In this document: in pieces, positions 25,478 to 35,218 of the stretch
Layout of the letters: each line of letters begins with the position of its first letter
How positions within the stretch are numbered: position 1 is the stretch's first letter
Position numbers and translations under genes: made by a program
The notes under the pieces: generated by a model
What the model was told of the DNA's origin: nothing
The model's input: the letters and a program-made list of their open reading frames with translations, nothing else
Databases searched by the model: none
Source of the DNA: Pseudomonas gingeri
GTDB lineage: Bacteria > Pseudomonadota > Gammaproteobacteria > Pseudomonadales > Pseudomonadaceae
Direction of reading: 5' to 3'
NCBI RefSeq assembly: GCF_013385635.1
Contig: NZ_JACAPR010000001.1
Span: 186,001-250,000, forward strand
Length of the DNA: 64,000 nucleotides

Positions 25478-25819
25478 ATGACCCCGTTTCGTACCCTGGC
25501 CTTGTTGCTGGCCCTGAGTTCTGGCCTGCAGGCACTGCCGGCCCTGGCCGATGACGGGACCAGCGGCGACCCGACCTATCAGATCCAGAACCCGCCGGCC
25601 TACGCGATGATCGGCGACCTGCTGGTGGCGCGTCCGCTGCTGGTGGGCGCGACCCTGATCGGCACGGCGGCCTTCGTGGTGTCACTGCCGTTTACCGTGT
25701 TCGGTGGCTTCAAGGGTGTCGGCAAGGCCGGCAAGGCGCTGGTGGTAGACCCGGGCAAGGCGGCGTTTGCCCGTTGCCTGGGTTGCACTGCGGAAGGGTT
25801 TGACGGCAACGAACAATAG
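25478..25819 (+). CDS. small exported/membrane protein of unknown function
   Basis: A 113-residue protein conserved in type among pseudomonads. A signal peptide spans about residues 1-24 ([16 protein letters not shown]). After a short soluble segment there is one hydrophobic stretch (about 47-72), then a Gly/Lys-rich linker ([15 protein letters not shown]) and a C-terminal [13 protein letters not shown] with two cysteines three residues apart. Similar proteins are sometimes labelled multidrug transporter, which this sequence does not support. Its own promoter-like element lies upstream and a REP pair downstream. Confidence 0.7.
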   Translation: MTPFRTLALLLALSSGLQALPALADDGTSGDPTYQIQNPPAYAMIGDLLVARPLLVGATLIGTAAFVVSLPFTVFGGFKGVGKAGKALVVDPGKAAFARCLGCTAEGFDGNEQ

Positions 25820-25823
25820 CGCC

Positions 25824-25909
25824 CCCTGTAGGCGCCGGCTTGCTGGCGATAGCGATCGATGGGGCGATACAAGGCCCACAGGCCTCATCGCCGGCAAGCT
25901 GGCTCCCAG
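25824..25909. repeat. REP pair
   Basis: Inverted units CTGTAGGCGCCGGCTTGCTGGCGA and TCGCCGGCAAGCTGGCTCCCAG lie between the convergent small-protein and ferredoxin genes. Confidence 0.8.
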
Positions 25910-25911
25910 CG

Positions 25912-26265
<354 letters not shown>

Positions 26266-26309
26266 TCAGGATCGCCGTTCAAGACGGCGGCACGCAGCCG
26301 CCATCCGGG

Positions 26310-26837
<528 letters not shown>

Positions 26838-26904
26838 CTATCCTGTCGGCCAAGTCAGGACGTGCGGAAGAAAGCCCTATAGACGTCGTGAATAATCCTC
26901 TTTC

Positions 26905-28500
26905 TCAGGGGTTTTTCAAGCGTTCGGCCAGGGCCGTGGCCAATTGGGCGGTCAGCCCGTAGACCGACAATTGCGGGTTGGCGCCGATGCTGGTGGGGAA
27001 CAGCGAGCCATCGTGGATCGACAGGTTGCGCAGTTGATGATGGCGGCCGAGGCTGTCGGCGACCGCGGTTTTCGGATCCTCGCCCATGGCGCAGCCGCCC
27101 ATCACGTGGGCGCTGCCCAGGCGCGTGCGGTACAGTTCCAGGCTCAAGCCGTCGATCAGTTCGCGGGCCTTGGCCAGGGAGTTCACGTAATCGGCATCGG
27201 CATGCAGTGGCAGCACCGACTTCGCGCCTGCCGCGAACTGGATCTCGGCCATGCTGTGGAAAGCCCGGCGCAGGCCGTCCCAGGCATACGGCGAGACCCG
27301 GTAATCGAGGACAGGGGTGTCGTCGCCGCGTAATTCCACGTTGCCGCCCGGGCTGTCCGGATGGAAGCCGTCGCGCATCAGCGCCAGCATCACGTGGGTG
27401 TGCGGCAGTTGTTCCATGCGCAGCGCGCTTTGCGGGCCGAAGCCGCCCAGCAGCGTGCTGGCGAGCGCCGGTTGCAGGGGCGGCACTTCCAGCTTGTAGG
27501 ACATATGCCCGGTGGTGCCATCCAGCCATTGGAAATGATCGGAATAGATGGACTGGGGGGCGCCGTAGAAGGGGTTGATCACTTCGGAAAACTGCCCGGC
27601 GGAGAAATTCACCAGGTGCAGGAAGGTACGCTTGCCCAGGCGCTCGTGCGGATCGGGCGCCTTGGAGCGCAACAGCAGCGCCGGGCTGTTGATTCCGCCG
27701 CCGGCCAGCACGTAGTGCCGGGCCCTGACATTGATCTTGCGCCCGTTGGGGGTGACGCAGCGGGCATCCATGCCCAGGCATTGCAGGCCGGTGATCCTGT
27801 CGCCGTCGAGCAGCAAGCGGTCGGCGCGTGCCAGATAGAGCAGTTCACCACCTTTTTCCAGGGTCGCGGGAATGGTGGTGACCATCATCGATTGCTTGGC
27901 GTTGGTCGGGCAGCCCATGCCGCAGTAGCCCAGGTTCCAGCAGCCGCGGACGTTGCGCGGGATGACTTTCCAGCTGTAGTCGAGTTTTTCGCAGCCGTTG
28001 CGCAGCACGTCGTTGTTGGCATTGGGCGGCACCAGCCAGGGGGTGACGCCGAGGCGTTGTTCCATTTTCTCGAACCAGGGCGCCATCTCGGCCGTGCTGT
28101 GGCCTTTGACGTTGTGTTCCCGGGCCCAGTGTTCGAGGGTCGGTTCCGGGGTACGGAAGCTCGAAGTCCAGTTGATCAGGGTGGTGCCGCCGACGGCGCG
28201 GCCCTGGAGGATGGTGATGGCACCATCCTTGCTCATGCGGCCGATACCTTCCTGGTAGAGGCTGGCGTAGGCCTCGTCTTCGAGCATCTTGAAGTCGCTG
28301 CTGGTCTTCAGCGGGCCTTCCTCGATCAGCAGGACCTTGTAGCCGGCGGCGCTGAGGATTTCGGCCGTGGTTCCGCCACCGGCGCCGCTGCCGATAATGG
28401 CGACGTCGGCTTCCAGGTTCAGGTCGTGGTCCAGTTGCGCGCCGTTGTAGGTTTTCCAGCCACGGGCGAGGCCTTCGCGGAACAGATCGGGTACGGGCAT
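26905..28500 (-). CDS. GMC-family FAD oxidoreductase
   Basis: A 531-residue glucose-methanol-choline oxidoreductase. The N-terminal FAD fold is VAIIGSGAGGGTTAEIL near residue 34, followed by LLIEEGP. GRAVGGTTLINW near 100 is the GMC signature. The C-terminal domain contains GSAHVMGGCAMG and ends in a GMC signature-like SLFPTSIGANPQ. It would oxidise an alcohol; the neighbours (a Tat lipoprotein and a coniferyl-aldehyde-type dehydrogenase on the same strand) suggest stepwise alcohol to acid oxidation. The substrate is not known. A REP pair separates it from the Tat protein gene. Confidence 0.85.
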   Translation of the reverse strand: MPVPDLFREGLARGWKTYNGAQLDHDLNLEADVAIIGSGAGGGTTAEILSAAGYKVLLIEEGPLKTSSDFKMLEDEAYASLYQEGIGRMSKDGAITILQGRAVGGTTLINWTSSFRTPEPTLEHWAREHNVKGHSTAEMAPWFEKMEQRLGVTPWLVPPNANNDVLRNGCEKLDYSWKVIPRNVRGCWNLGYCGMGCPTNAKQSMMVTTIPATLEKGGELLYLARADRLLLDGDRITGLQCLGMDARCVTPNGRKINVRARHYVLAGGGINSPALLLRSKAPDPHERLGKRTFLHLVNFSAGQFSEVINPFYGAPQSIYSDHFQWLDGTTGHMSYKLEVPPLQPALASTLLGGFGPQSALRMEQLPHTHVMLALMRDGFHPDSPGGNVELRGDDTPVLDYRVSPYAWDGLRRAFHSMAEIQFAAGAKSVLPLHADADYVNSLAKARELIDGLSLELYRTRLGSAHVMGGCAMGEDPKTAVADSLGRHHQLRNLSIHDGSLFPTSIGANPQLSVYGLTAQLATALAERLKNP

Positions 28501-28537
28501 ATGACGCCTCTTTTATTATTGGGTGTTCAACACGAAC

Positions 28538-28627
28538 CCTGTGGGAGTCGGCTTGCCGGCGATGATATCGACGCGGTTCCCTTTCGAAGCGCATCGCCTG
28601 GATCGCCGGCAAGCAGGCTCCTGCAGG
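28538..28627. repeat. REP pair
   Basis: Inverted units CCTGTGGGAGTCGGCTTGCC and GGCAAGCAGGCTCCTGCAGG lie inside the presumed operon, between the Tat lipoprotein and GMC genes. They may stabilise the upstream part of the message. Confidence 0.8.
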
Positions 28628-28628
28628 T

Positions 28629-29174
28629 CTAGACCTTCGGCGGCCCCGGATAACCGCAACGGGCCCAGGACTCGGAGCGGTTGTACCAGGCCATCATCAC
28701 CAGTTGCAGCAGTGAGGCGTGGCCCATGCGCAGCAGGCTCAGGTAGCTGTTTTCCCAGCGCTTGAGAAAGGCCTGGATCTGTTCGCTACCGGCATTTTCC
28801 CAGCGGCCCCAGATGCCGGTCAGCGGGCCACGGGTAAGCCCCATGCCCAGCACATCGAACAGTTGGCGGGTCAGTTTGAGCATTTCCGGGGACAGGTGGT
28901 CGAGGCTCTTGTCCAGGCTGGCCAGGGTCTGTTCGACGGCAGTGGGCAGCTTGTCGTTGCTGACGGCTCCTTCGAGCATCACCGGGATCAGCGCCCGCAG
29001 GAACGGCAGGTCAGCCGCCTGCAGCACGGCAAAACCGCTGGCCGGCCCGCTCGCCGAGCAGCCGCTCAGGCTGGCGGCGAGCCCGGCGGTGGTGAGGAAG
29101 GCGCTGGCGCAGAGACCGATTTTCAGCAGGCCGCGCCGTGACAGCGCGGGAGACTCGGACAGGCTTGGGATCAT
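28629..29174 (-). CDS. Tat-exported lipoprotein linked to the GMC oxidoreductase
   Basis: A 181-residue protein with a twin-arginine signal (SRRGLLKIG, residues 12-20), a hydrophobic stretch, and a lipobox-like LSGC at about 36-39. The mature part is helical and short, resembling the small gluconate-dehydrogenase-type subunits that accompany GMC oxidoreductases. The adjacent GMC protein has no signal of its own, so co-export as a complex is possible, but this is inference. Upstream by 46 bases lies the aldehyde dehydrogenase gene on the same strand. Confidence 0.75.
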   Translation of the reverse strand: MIPSLSESPALSRRGLLKIGLCASAFLTTAGLAASLSGCSASGPASGFAVLQAADLPFLRALIPVMLEGAVSNDKLPTAVEQTLASLDKSLDHLSPEMLKLTRQLFDVLGMGLTRGPLTGIWGRWENAGSEQIQAFLKRWENSYLSLLRMGHASLLQLVMMAWYNRSESWARCGYPGPPKV

Positions 29175-29220
29175 TATTGTTATTCACCTGAGTGGTTGTT
29201 TTTGCGGCAAGACGCGTGGA

Positions 29221-30651
29221 TCAGCGGACAAACAGCTTCTGGATCAGTTTCTGGATCGATTTTCCATAAGGCGGGTAGATCAGCCGTGCGGCGTTGAAGC
29301 GCTGCTTGGTCAGCACGCCCTTGGCCTTGCTGAAGGTCAGGAAACCATCATGGCCGTGGTAATGGCCCATGCCCGAGGGCCCGATACCGCCGAACGGCAG
29401 GTCTTCCTGCGGTACATGCAACAAGGTGTCGTTGAGGCAGACACCGCCGGAATGGGTTTCCTGGAGAACGCGCTCCTGCTCGGCCTTGTTGTAGCCGAAG
29501 TAGTAGAGTGCTAGCGGGCGAGGGCGTCGATTGATGTAGGCAAAAGCTTCGTCGAGGCCCTTGTACGGGACGATCGGCAGCAGTGGGCCGAAGATTTCAT
29601 CCTGCATCAGGGTCATGTCGTCGCTGACGTTCAGCAGCAGGCTATGGCCCATGCGGCGTTGCTGGCCCTGCTCGAACATCGAGATCAGCAAGGCACCCTT
29701 GCTGGTGGCGTCGCTGAGGTAGCCATTGAGCCGTGCCAGTTGTCGCTCGTTGATGATGCTGGTGTAGTCCGGGTTGTCCGCCAGGCTTGGATAGAAGCTG
29801 CGCACCGCCTGGCGGTAGGCCTCGACAAAGGAACCGACGCGCTCTTCGGGCACCAGCACGTAGTCCGGGGCCACGCAGGTCTGGCCGGCATTGAGGGTCT
29901 TGCCGAAGGCGATGCGTTCGGCGGCGTCCTTGAGCGGTACATCGCTGGAGACGATCGCCGGCGACTTGCCGCCCAGCTCCAGGGTCACCGGGGTCAGGTT
30001 CTCGGCGGCGGCGCGCATGACATGCCTGCCGATGCTGGTAGCACCGGTGAACAGCAGGTGGTCGAACGGCAGCCTGGAGAACGCCATGCCGACTTCCGCC
30101 TCGCCCAGCACCACGCACACCAGGTCCTGTGGAAACACCCGGCCGAGCAGCTCCTTGAGCAGCAGGCCGGTGGCCGGTGTCGACTCGCTGAGCTTGAGCA
30201 TCACCCGATTGCCCGCCGAGAGTGCCCCGACCAACGGGCCGATGGCGAGGAACAGGGGATAGTTCCACGGCACGATCACCCCGACCACGCCCAGCGGCTG
30301 GTAGACCACCTTGGCCGAAGCCGGCTGGAAGGCCAGGCCGACCTTGCGCCGCGCCGGCTGCATCCAGCCCTTGAGGTGTTTGCGGGCGTAATGGATGCCG
30401 TGCAGGCTGGGCATCAACTCGGCGAGCAGGGTTTCGTCGGCGCTGCGGTTGCCGAAGTCCTGGCTGATGGCCTCGACCAGGGCCTGCCGTTCGTCGCTCA
30501 GCAACTGGCGCAGACTGTCGAGCCATTGCCGGCGTTGTTCGACGCGCGGCATCGGGTGCGCGGCGTAGGCGTGGCGTTGGGCCTGGAACAGGCGCTGGAG
30601 CTCACCCAGTTGCTGCTGTGACTCCTGCAGGTAGGCAATTTCGGCAGGCAT
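29221..30651 (-). CDS. calB: coniferyl-aldehyde-type dehydrogenase
   Basis: A 476-residue NAD(P)-dependent aldehyde dehydrogenase. Visible motifs are VPWNYPLFLAIGPL (cofactor region), LFTGATSIGRHVM, the glutamate motif LELGGKSP near residue 248 and the catalytic cysteine in NAGQTCVAPDYVL near 283. It belongs to the coniferyl aldehyde dehydrogenase group, which also acts on other aldehydes. ATG 30651 (MPAEIAYL) is preferred because GGAG lies upstream; the ATG four codons earlier has no ribosome binding site. It is divergent from the TetR gene, its probable regulator. Confidence 0.86.
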   Translation of the reverse strand: MPAEIAYLQESQQQLGELQRLFQAQRHAYAAHPMPRVEQRRQWLDSLRQLLSDERQALVEAISQDFGNRSADETLLAELMPSLHGIHYARKHLKGWMQPARRKVGLAFQPASAKVVYQPLGVVGVIVPWNYPLFLAIGPLVGALSAGNRVMLKLSESTPATGLLLKELLGRVFPQDLVCVVLGEAEVGMAFSRLPFDHLLFTGATSIGRHVMRAAAENLTPVTLELGGKSPAIVSSDVPLKDAAERIAFGKTLNAGQTCVAPDYVLVPEERVGSFVEAYRQAVRSFYPSLADNPDYTSIINERQLARLNGYLSDATSKGALLISMFEQGQQRRMGHSLLLNVSDDMTLMQDEIFGPLLPIVPYKGLDEAFAYINRRPRPLALYYFGYNKAEQERVLQETHSGGVCLNDTLLHVPQEDLPFGGIGPSGMGHYHGHDGFLTFSKAKGVLTKQRFNAARLIYPPYGKSIQKLIQKLFVR

Positions 30652-30680
30652 GGCGCGCTCCATGAGGTGTGTTTTTATTT

Positions 30681-30696
30681 TTAAACAAATGTTTAG
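30681..30696. promoter_or_regulatory. candidate TetR operator
   Basis: TAAAC-AAAT-GTTTA is a perfect 5-bp-arm palindrome within an AT-rich stretch between the divergent dehydrogenase and TetR genes. On the minus strand it overlaps a possible -10 region placed 17 bases after TTGACT. Confidence 0.45.
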
Positions 30697-30804
30697 AGCT
30701 TATACTCCAAAAAGTCAACAGCCGTGTTCGCTGCCGACCGTTTATCCGCTGCCGGATAGGTCGTAAGATGCCTGGCACCGCACTCTTGAAGTAAAGCTGA
30801 AGTC

Positions 30805-31485
30805 ATGGCCCCACGAATAAAAACCAGTGAGCGCATCGTCCAGAACAGCCTGGATCTGTTCAACCAGCAGGGCGAGCGCAGTGTCAGTACCAATCACATC
30901 GCGGCGCACATGGATATTTCGCCGGGCAACCTCTACTACCACTTCCCCAACAAGCAGGCGATCATCGCCGTGCTGTTCGCCGAATACGAGGCGCTGGTGG
31001 ACAGCTTCCTGCGCCCGCCCCAGGGCCGCGCCGCGACCATCGACGACAAGCGCTTCTATCTCAAGGCGCTACTGGCGGCGATGTGGCGCTATCGCTTTCT
31101 ACACCGCGATCTCGAGCATCTGCTGGAGAGCGATGCCGAACTGGCGGCCCGCTATCGGCGGTTTTCCCAGCGTTGCCTGATCCAGGGGCAGGCGATCTAT
31201 GGTGGCTTCGTCGAGGCCGGGATCCTGGCCATGGATGCGGTGCAGACCGAGTCGCTGACCCTCAATGCCTGGATTATCCTGACCTCCTGGGTACGGTTCC
31301 TGAGCACCACCCGGGAAAACGCCAATCACTTGAGCGAAGAATCGATCAAGCGTGGCGTATATCAGGTGCTGGTGCTGGAGTCGGGGTTTGTCACGCCCCA
31401 GGCCCGGGCGGCGGTGGACAAGCTGCTGAACGAGTTTTACGTGCCGCTGACCCAGGCACTGGAGGATGTGCGGATATCGTCCTGA
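30805..31485 (+). CDS. TetR-family transcriptional regulator
   Basis: A 226-residue TetR regulator. The DNA-binding domain is residues about 5-55 (SERIVQNSLDLFNQQGERSV, then TNHIAAHMDISPGNLYYHFPNK). The C-terminal ligand domain resembles that of regulators with a TetR_C type fold. It is divergently placed to the aldehyde dehydrogenase/Tat lipoprotein/GMC set and is the obvious candidate to repress it; the palindrome at 30681 lies between them. The ligand is unknown, plausibly an aldehyde or alcohol substrate. Confidence 0.88.
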   Translation: MAPRIKTSERIVQNSLDLFNQQGERSVSTNHIAAHMDISPGNLYYHFPNKQAIIAVLFAEYEALVDSFLRPPQGRAATIDDKRFYLKALLAAMWRYRFLHRDLEHLLESDAELAARYRRFSQRCLIQGQAIYGGFVEAGILAMDAVQTESLTLNAWIILTSWVRFLSTTRENANHLSEESIKRGVYQVLVLESGFVTPQARAAVDKLLNEFYVPLTQALEDVRISS

Positions 31486-31495
31486 TCCGCGATTT

Positions 31496-31621
31496 GATCG
31501 TTCCCTCGCGCAGCAAAGGCATGCAGCCCGTGACGCCGTGGGAGCGGGCTTGCCCGCGAAGCTTTTGAAGCGGACGCAGAGCGTCCAGTGAGGTGTTCCC
31601 ACGCAGAGCATGGGAACGATC
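31496..31621. repeat. GATCGTTCCC palindromic element with an embedded REP unit
   Basis: A 126-bp copy of the element seen at 18082, bounded by GATCGTTCCC and GGGAACGATC. Its middle is replaced by a REP unit (GTGGGAGCGGGCTTGCCCGCGAAGC, 31538-31562), which interrupts the internal GTGACGC palindrome. Confidence 0.78.
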
Positions 31622-31658
31622 ATGTTACTGATCTTTATCCACTTACGAGGAATGAGTC

Positions 31659-32513
31659 ATGCCCCTTGCGCAACTGATCAGCCCGCAGCAACTGGCCGAG
31701 CGCCAGGCCCTGCCGGGTTTGGTGATCCTGGATTGTCGTTTCGCCCTGGAAGACCCGGACTACGGACAGCGCAGCTATGCCCAGGGGCATATCGAAGGCG
31801 CGCACTTCGCCGACCTGGAGCGCGACCTCAGCGGCCCGGTGACCAAGGGCGTGACCGGGCGCCATCCATTGCCCGAGCCGGCGGTGCTGGTGCAGCGACT
31901 GCAAGCCTGGGGTATCAGCGCCGACAACGAGATCGTGCTGTACGACGACGGTCCCGGCATGTACGCGGCGCGTGCCTGGTGGCTGCTGGCCTGGCTGGGC
32001 AAGCGCGACGGGGTCTTCATCCTCGATGGTGGCCTGAAGGCCTGGCATGGCGCGGGCCAGCCTCTGAGCCTGAACCCGCCGCCGGCTGCGCGTGGGACCT
32101 TCAGCGGCACGGCGGACCCCTCGTTGCAGATCAGCGCGCAGCAACTGCAAGAGCGTCTCGGCCAGGCCTCCCTGACCTTGCTCGATGCTCGCGCGCAGCC
32201 GCGTTTTCGTGGCGAGGTCGAGCCGATCGACCCGGTTGCCGGGCATATCCCCGGCGCCCAGTGCGCGGCGTTCAGCGACAACCTCGGTGCCGATGGGCGT
32301 TTTCTGCCAGCCGAGCAGCTCAGGCAGCGATTTGCCGGGCAACTGGGCGACCGTTCGCCGCGGGAGCTGGTGGCGTACTGCGGCTCCGGGGTGACGGCCT
32401 GCCACAACCTGTTCGCCTTGAGCCTGGCGGGTTATCCGTTGGGGACGCTGTATGCCGGCTCGTGGAGCGAGTGGATCACCGATCCTAAGCGTGGCGTTGC
32501 CACCGGCGACTGA
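31659..32513 (+). CDS. thiosulfate/3-mercaptopyruvate sulfurtransferase
   Basis: A 284-residue two-domain rhodanese. The inactive first domain runs to about residue 130 (SYAQGHIEGAHF, YDDGPGMYAARAWW). The second ends in the active loop with catalytic Cys241 in YCGSGVTACHN. A six-residue CGSGVT loop of this kind is more typical of mercaptopyruvate sulfurtransferases, but the substrate cannot be fixed by eye. No signal peptide is visible, so it should be cytoplasmic. It stands alone between two palindromic elements. Confidence 0.88.
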   Translation: MPLAQLISPQQLAERQALPGLVILDCRFALEDPDYGQRSYAQGHIEGAHFADLERDLSGPVTKGVTGRHPLPEPAVLVQRLQAWGISADNEIVLYDDGPGMYAARAWWLLAWLGKRDGVFILDGGLKAWHGAGQPLSLNPPPAARGTFSGTADPSLQISAQQLQERLGQASLTLLDARAQPRFRGEVEPIDPVAGHIPGAQCAAFSDNLGADGRFLPAEQLRQRFAGQLGDRSPRELVAYCGSGVTACHNLFALSLAGYPLGTLYAGSWSEWITDPKRGVATGD

Positions 32514-32532
32514 ACGCTCAGTCAAACACACT

Positions 32533-32649
32533 GATCGTTCCCACGCTCTGCGTGGGCATGCAGCCCCCGACGCTCCGCGTCGACGCCGGGAAAAAGCTGG
32601 ACGCGAAGCGTCCGGTGAGGTATTCCCACGCTGGAGCGTGGGACCGATC
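32533..32649. repeat. GATCGTTCCCACG-bounded palindromic element, diverged copy
   Basis: A 117-bp relative of the 18082 element, with ends GATCGTTCCCACG and CGTGGGACCGATC and internal GACGCTCCGCGTC and GGACGCGAAGCGTCC palindromes. It lies between convergent sulfurtransferase and hydrolase genes. Confidence 0.75.
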
Positions 32650-32652
32650 GGA

Positions 32653-33654
32653 TCAACATCCTCTACCGGCCAGCCACTGCGGAATCCGGCGCTCCAGGTA
32701 GTAAGCCGGCTTGCGCAGGGTGCCGTCGACAAACCCGACATGCCCGCCTTTGCGCTGCAGTTCGAACTCGGTGCCCGGCGCCAGCTCGCCGGGTTCCGGC
32801 AGGCTGTGGGGAAACACGAAGGGATCGTCCGCCGCCTGGATGATCAGGGTCGGCGTGCGGATCGCGCCGAGAAAGTAGCGGCTGGACGCGCGGCGGTAAT
32901 AGTCCTCGGCATCCAGGTAACCGTGCAGCGGCGCGGTTACCCGACCGTCGAAATCCCAGAAGGTGCGCATTCCCGTCAGCGGCCCCAGGTTGCTCAAGGT
33001 CGCCAGGCCGTCGATCCGCCCGTCATGCTGGAACCGGCGCTGCTTGTCCCTGATGTAGGTGAGCATCTCGCGCATGAAATGCGCCTGGTAGACCTTGGAG
33101 AAGCCCTGGCCGATGCGGTCCGCGCACTGATCGAGACGAAACGGCACCGACACCGCGACAGCCGCCTGCAGGCCGCTGTTGCCGGCGCTTTCCCCCAGGT
33201 GCTTGAGCAACACATTGCCGCCCAGCGAATAACCCACGGCGTACAGCGCCGCCAACGGTCGCCTGGCCTTCAGGTGGGTTATGGTCGCGGCCAGGTCCTC
33301 GCTGGCGCCGGAGTGGTAGCTGCGGGCCAACAGGTTGGGTTCCCCCGAGCAGCCGCGCCAGTTCAGCGCCACGCTGGCCCAGCCCTGGTTGGCCAGGGCC
33401 TGTTGCAAGCCGACGATATAAGGTGAGTTCGAGGACCCGGTGAGCCCGTGCAGGAGCAGCACCAGGGGCGTCGTCGCCTCATGGGGACCGAACCAGTCGA
33501 GGTCGAGAAAGTCGCCATCGTCCAGCCAGAACCGTTCACGCTGGCGCTCGATAACGATTTTTCCGCGCCAGAGCGGGCCCCACAAGGTTTGCAGGTGCGG
33601 GTTGCCCAGGCCGGGGGCCGGGGTGAAGTCCTGAAAGGCGAATGACGGCGACAC
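32653..33654 (-). CDS. YheT-like alpha/beta hydrolase
   Basis: A 333-residue alpha/beta hydrolase of the YheT/ABHD1-3 family. NPHLQTLWG near the N-terminus is characteristic of the family. LLLHGLTGSSNSPY marks the oxyanion region, and the nucleophile elbow is GYSLGGN near residue 143. The acid is likely in DDPFVF and the His in GGHVGF near residue 310. The substrate is undefined; lipid or short-chain ester substrates are possible. The gene is monocistronic. Confidence 0.86.
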   Translation of the reverse strand: MSPSFAFQDFTPAPGLGNPHLQTLWGPLWRGKIVIERQRERFWLDDGDFLDLDWFGPHEATTPLVLLLHGLTGSSNSPYIVGLQQALANQGWASVALNWRGCSGEPNLLARSYHSGASEDLAATITHLKARRPLAALYAVGYSLGGNVLLKHLGESAGNSGLQAAVAVSVPFRLDQCADRIGQGFSKVYQAHFMREMLTYIRDKQRRFQHDGRIDGLATLSNLGPLTGMRTFWDFDGRVTAPLHGYLDAEDYYRRASSRYFLGAIRTPTLIIQAADDPFVFPHSLPEPGELAPGTEFELQRKGGHVGFVDGTLRKPAYYLERRIPQWLAGRGC

Positions 33655-33769
33655 AGCGAATCTCGGAATAAAAATGCCAGGCAGCGCCGTAGACCAACGG
33701 CCACGGCAACTGCGCTACAGGACGCGATACCCCTAAATTGCCACAGTCATGTCGGTTGCCGCAGCTTTA

Positions 33770-35218
33770 TTATCCGCGCGGGAGCGGGCCGGGCTGGCAA
33801 CTTGTCGCCTGTGGCCGGGCCTCGGGCAGCGGCTGTTGGGTGACTGTCGGGCCGGCACTCGTCACCACCCAGCCTTGGGCATCGAAGTGGCTGTTCAGGG
33901 CAGCCTTGATCCGTTCACGGGTCAACCTCTGTGCCTGTTCGGCGAAGTCGGTCAGGCTCAGCGGCAAGTCATGGCGGCCGATCAGTATCAGCGCCTGCAG
34001 GATGTCCGCGTTGCTGGCGCCCCTCAATGCCATCTCTCCGCGCATGCTCTGCTTGATGCTTTGCAGTTCCTGTTCCGTCGGGCCATCCCTGAGAAATGCC
34101 GCGAACATCTGCCTGACCCGCTGGAGCACGGCGTCGCTGTACTGCGGTGGGATCGCGAGACTGATGTGAAAAGGGCCATGGGCTTGCCAGTCGGTCAGTT
34201 GCGACGATACCGAGTAGGTGATGCCGTGCTGCTCGCGCAGCTCCTTCATCAGTCGATTGTCGAAGCCGCCGCCAAAGATCAGGCTGGCGACATGCAGGGC
34301 GACGTAGTCCGGATGCCGCCGGGGCGGGGCGATCTGCGCCAGATCCAGCTGCACCAGGGTGGTGGGGCGTTCCAGATGGGTTTTACCGACGATACTGTCA
34401 CGCCGCTCTGCGCTGGCGGTGGGTGGCAATGCCGGACCCTTGGGCAGGGCGTCGGAAATCTGCACGCTGAGGCGCTGGGCCTGCTCCTCCGAGAGATCGC
34501 CGACCAGCAGGATAACGGCGTTGCCTGCGCTGTAGGTCTTCTGGTGGAAGGCGCGCAACTGCTCGACGGTGATCTGCGCGATGCTGTCCCGGGTGCCGTA
34601 GAGGGGCTGACCATAGGGGTGTCGTGGGTAGAGCGAGGGCGGAAACCGGTGGCTGATCCCGCTGCTCAATGCTGAATCCTGGCGCAGTTGCTGGTCGAGG
34701 AGCTCGCTCTTGACCCGGCGGATGGCATCCATGGTGAAGCTGGGCTTGCTCAGGATCTCACTCAATAACTGCAGGGCCGGTAGGCGGACGGCTTCGTCGC
34801 TGAGGCTGCGCAGGGTGAAATACGCGTGGTCCCGGTCGATGCCATTGGTGATCTGCGCGCCCAGGCTGTCGAACGCGCTCATGATCGTATCGACGTCCTT
34901 GTCCTGTGTACCTTCGTTGAGCAGGCTCAAGGTCATGGCCGCGAGGCCATGGTGGTCGCCATCATGCCGGCTTCCCGCGGCAAAGCTCACGGCCACGTCG
35001 ATCAATGGCAGGCCATGGGTTTCAACAAAGAGTACCTTGGTGCCGTTGAGGGTTTTCCAGCCACGGACCGGCAGCGGGGAGGGCACCGGTACCAGGTCAC
35101 GAACGTCGCCCAGCGATTGCAGGGGATCGACAGTGGTGGAAGCCTGTGCGTCGGGGATTGCAAGGCCGGCGAACAGCGCCAGCACGATGCTCGATAAAAC
35201 GGGGGGGCGCTTACTCAT
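33770..35218 (-). CDS. M16 peptidase-like partner lacking the zinc motif (second pair)
   Basis: A 482-residue exported M16-family protein. A signal peptide covers about residues 1-26 (SSIVLALFAGLAIPDAQA). It has the insulinase-like fold stretches (FVETHGLPLIDVAVSFAAGS, RHDGDHHGLAAM) but no HxxEH zinc motif, so it is a non-catalytic partner of the metallopeptidase encoded just upstream, as in heteromeric M16B enzymes. The ATG at 35218 overlaps that gene by eight bases. It is a paralogue of the protein at 37297-38787. Confidence 0.82.
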   Translation of the reverse strand: MSKRPPVLSSIVLALFAGLAIPDAQASTTVDPLQSLGDVRDLVPVPSPLPVRGWKTLNGTKVLFVETHGLPLIDVAVSFAAGSRHDGDHHGLAAMTLSLLNEGTQDKDVDTIMSAFDSLGAQITNGIDRDHAYFTLRSLSDEAVRLPALQLLSEILSKPSFTMDAIRRVKSELLDQQLRQDSALSSGISHRFPPSLYPRHPYGQPLYGTRDSIAQITVEQLRAFHQKTYSAGNAVILLVGDLSEEQAQRLSVQISDALPKGPALPPTASAERRDSIVGKTHLERPTTLVQLDLAQIAPPRRHPDYVALHVASLIFGGGFDNRLMKELREQHGITYSVSSQLTDWQAHGPFHISLAIPPQYSDAVLQRVRQMFAAFLRDGPTEQELQSIKQSMRGEMALRGASNADILQALILIGRHDLPLSLTDFAEQAQRLTRERIKAALNSHFDAQGWVVTSAGPTVTQQPLPEARPQATSCQPGPLPRG

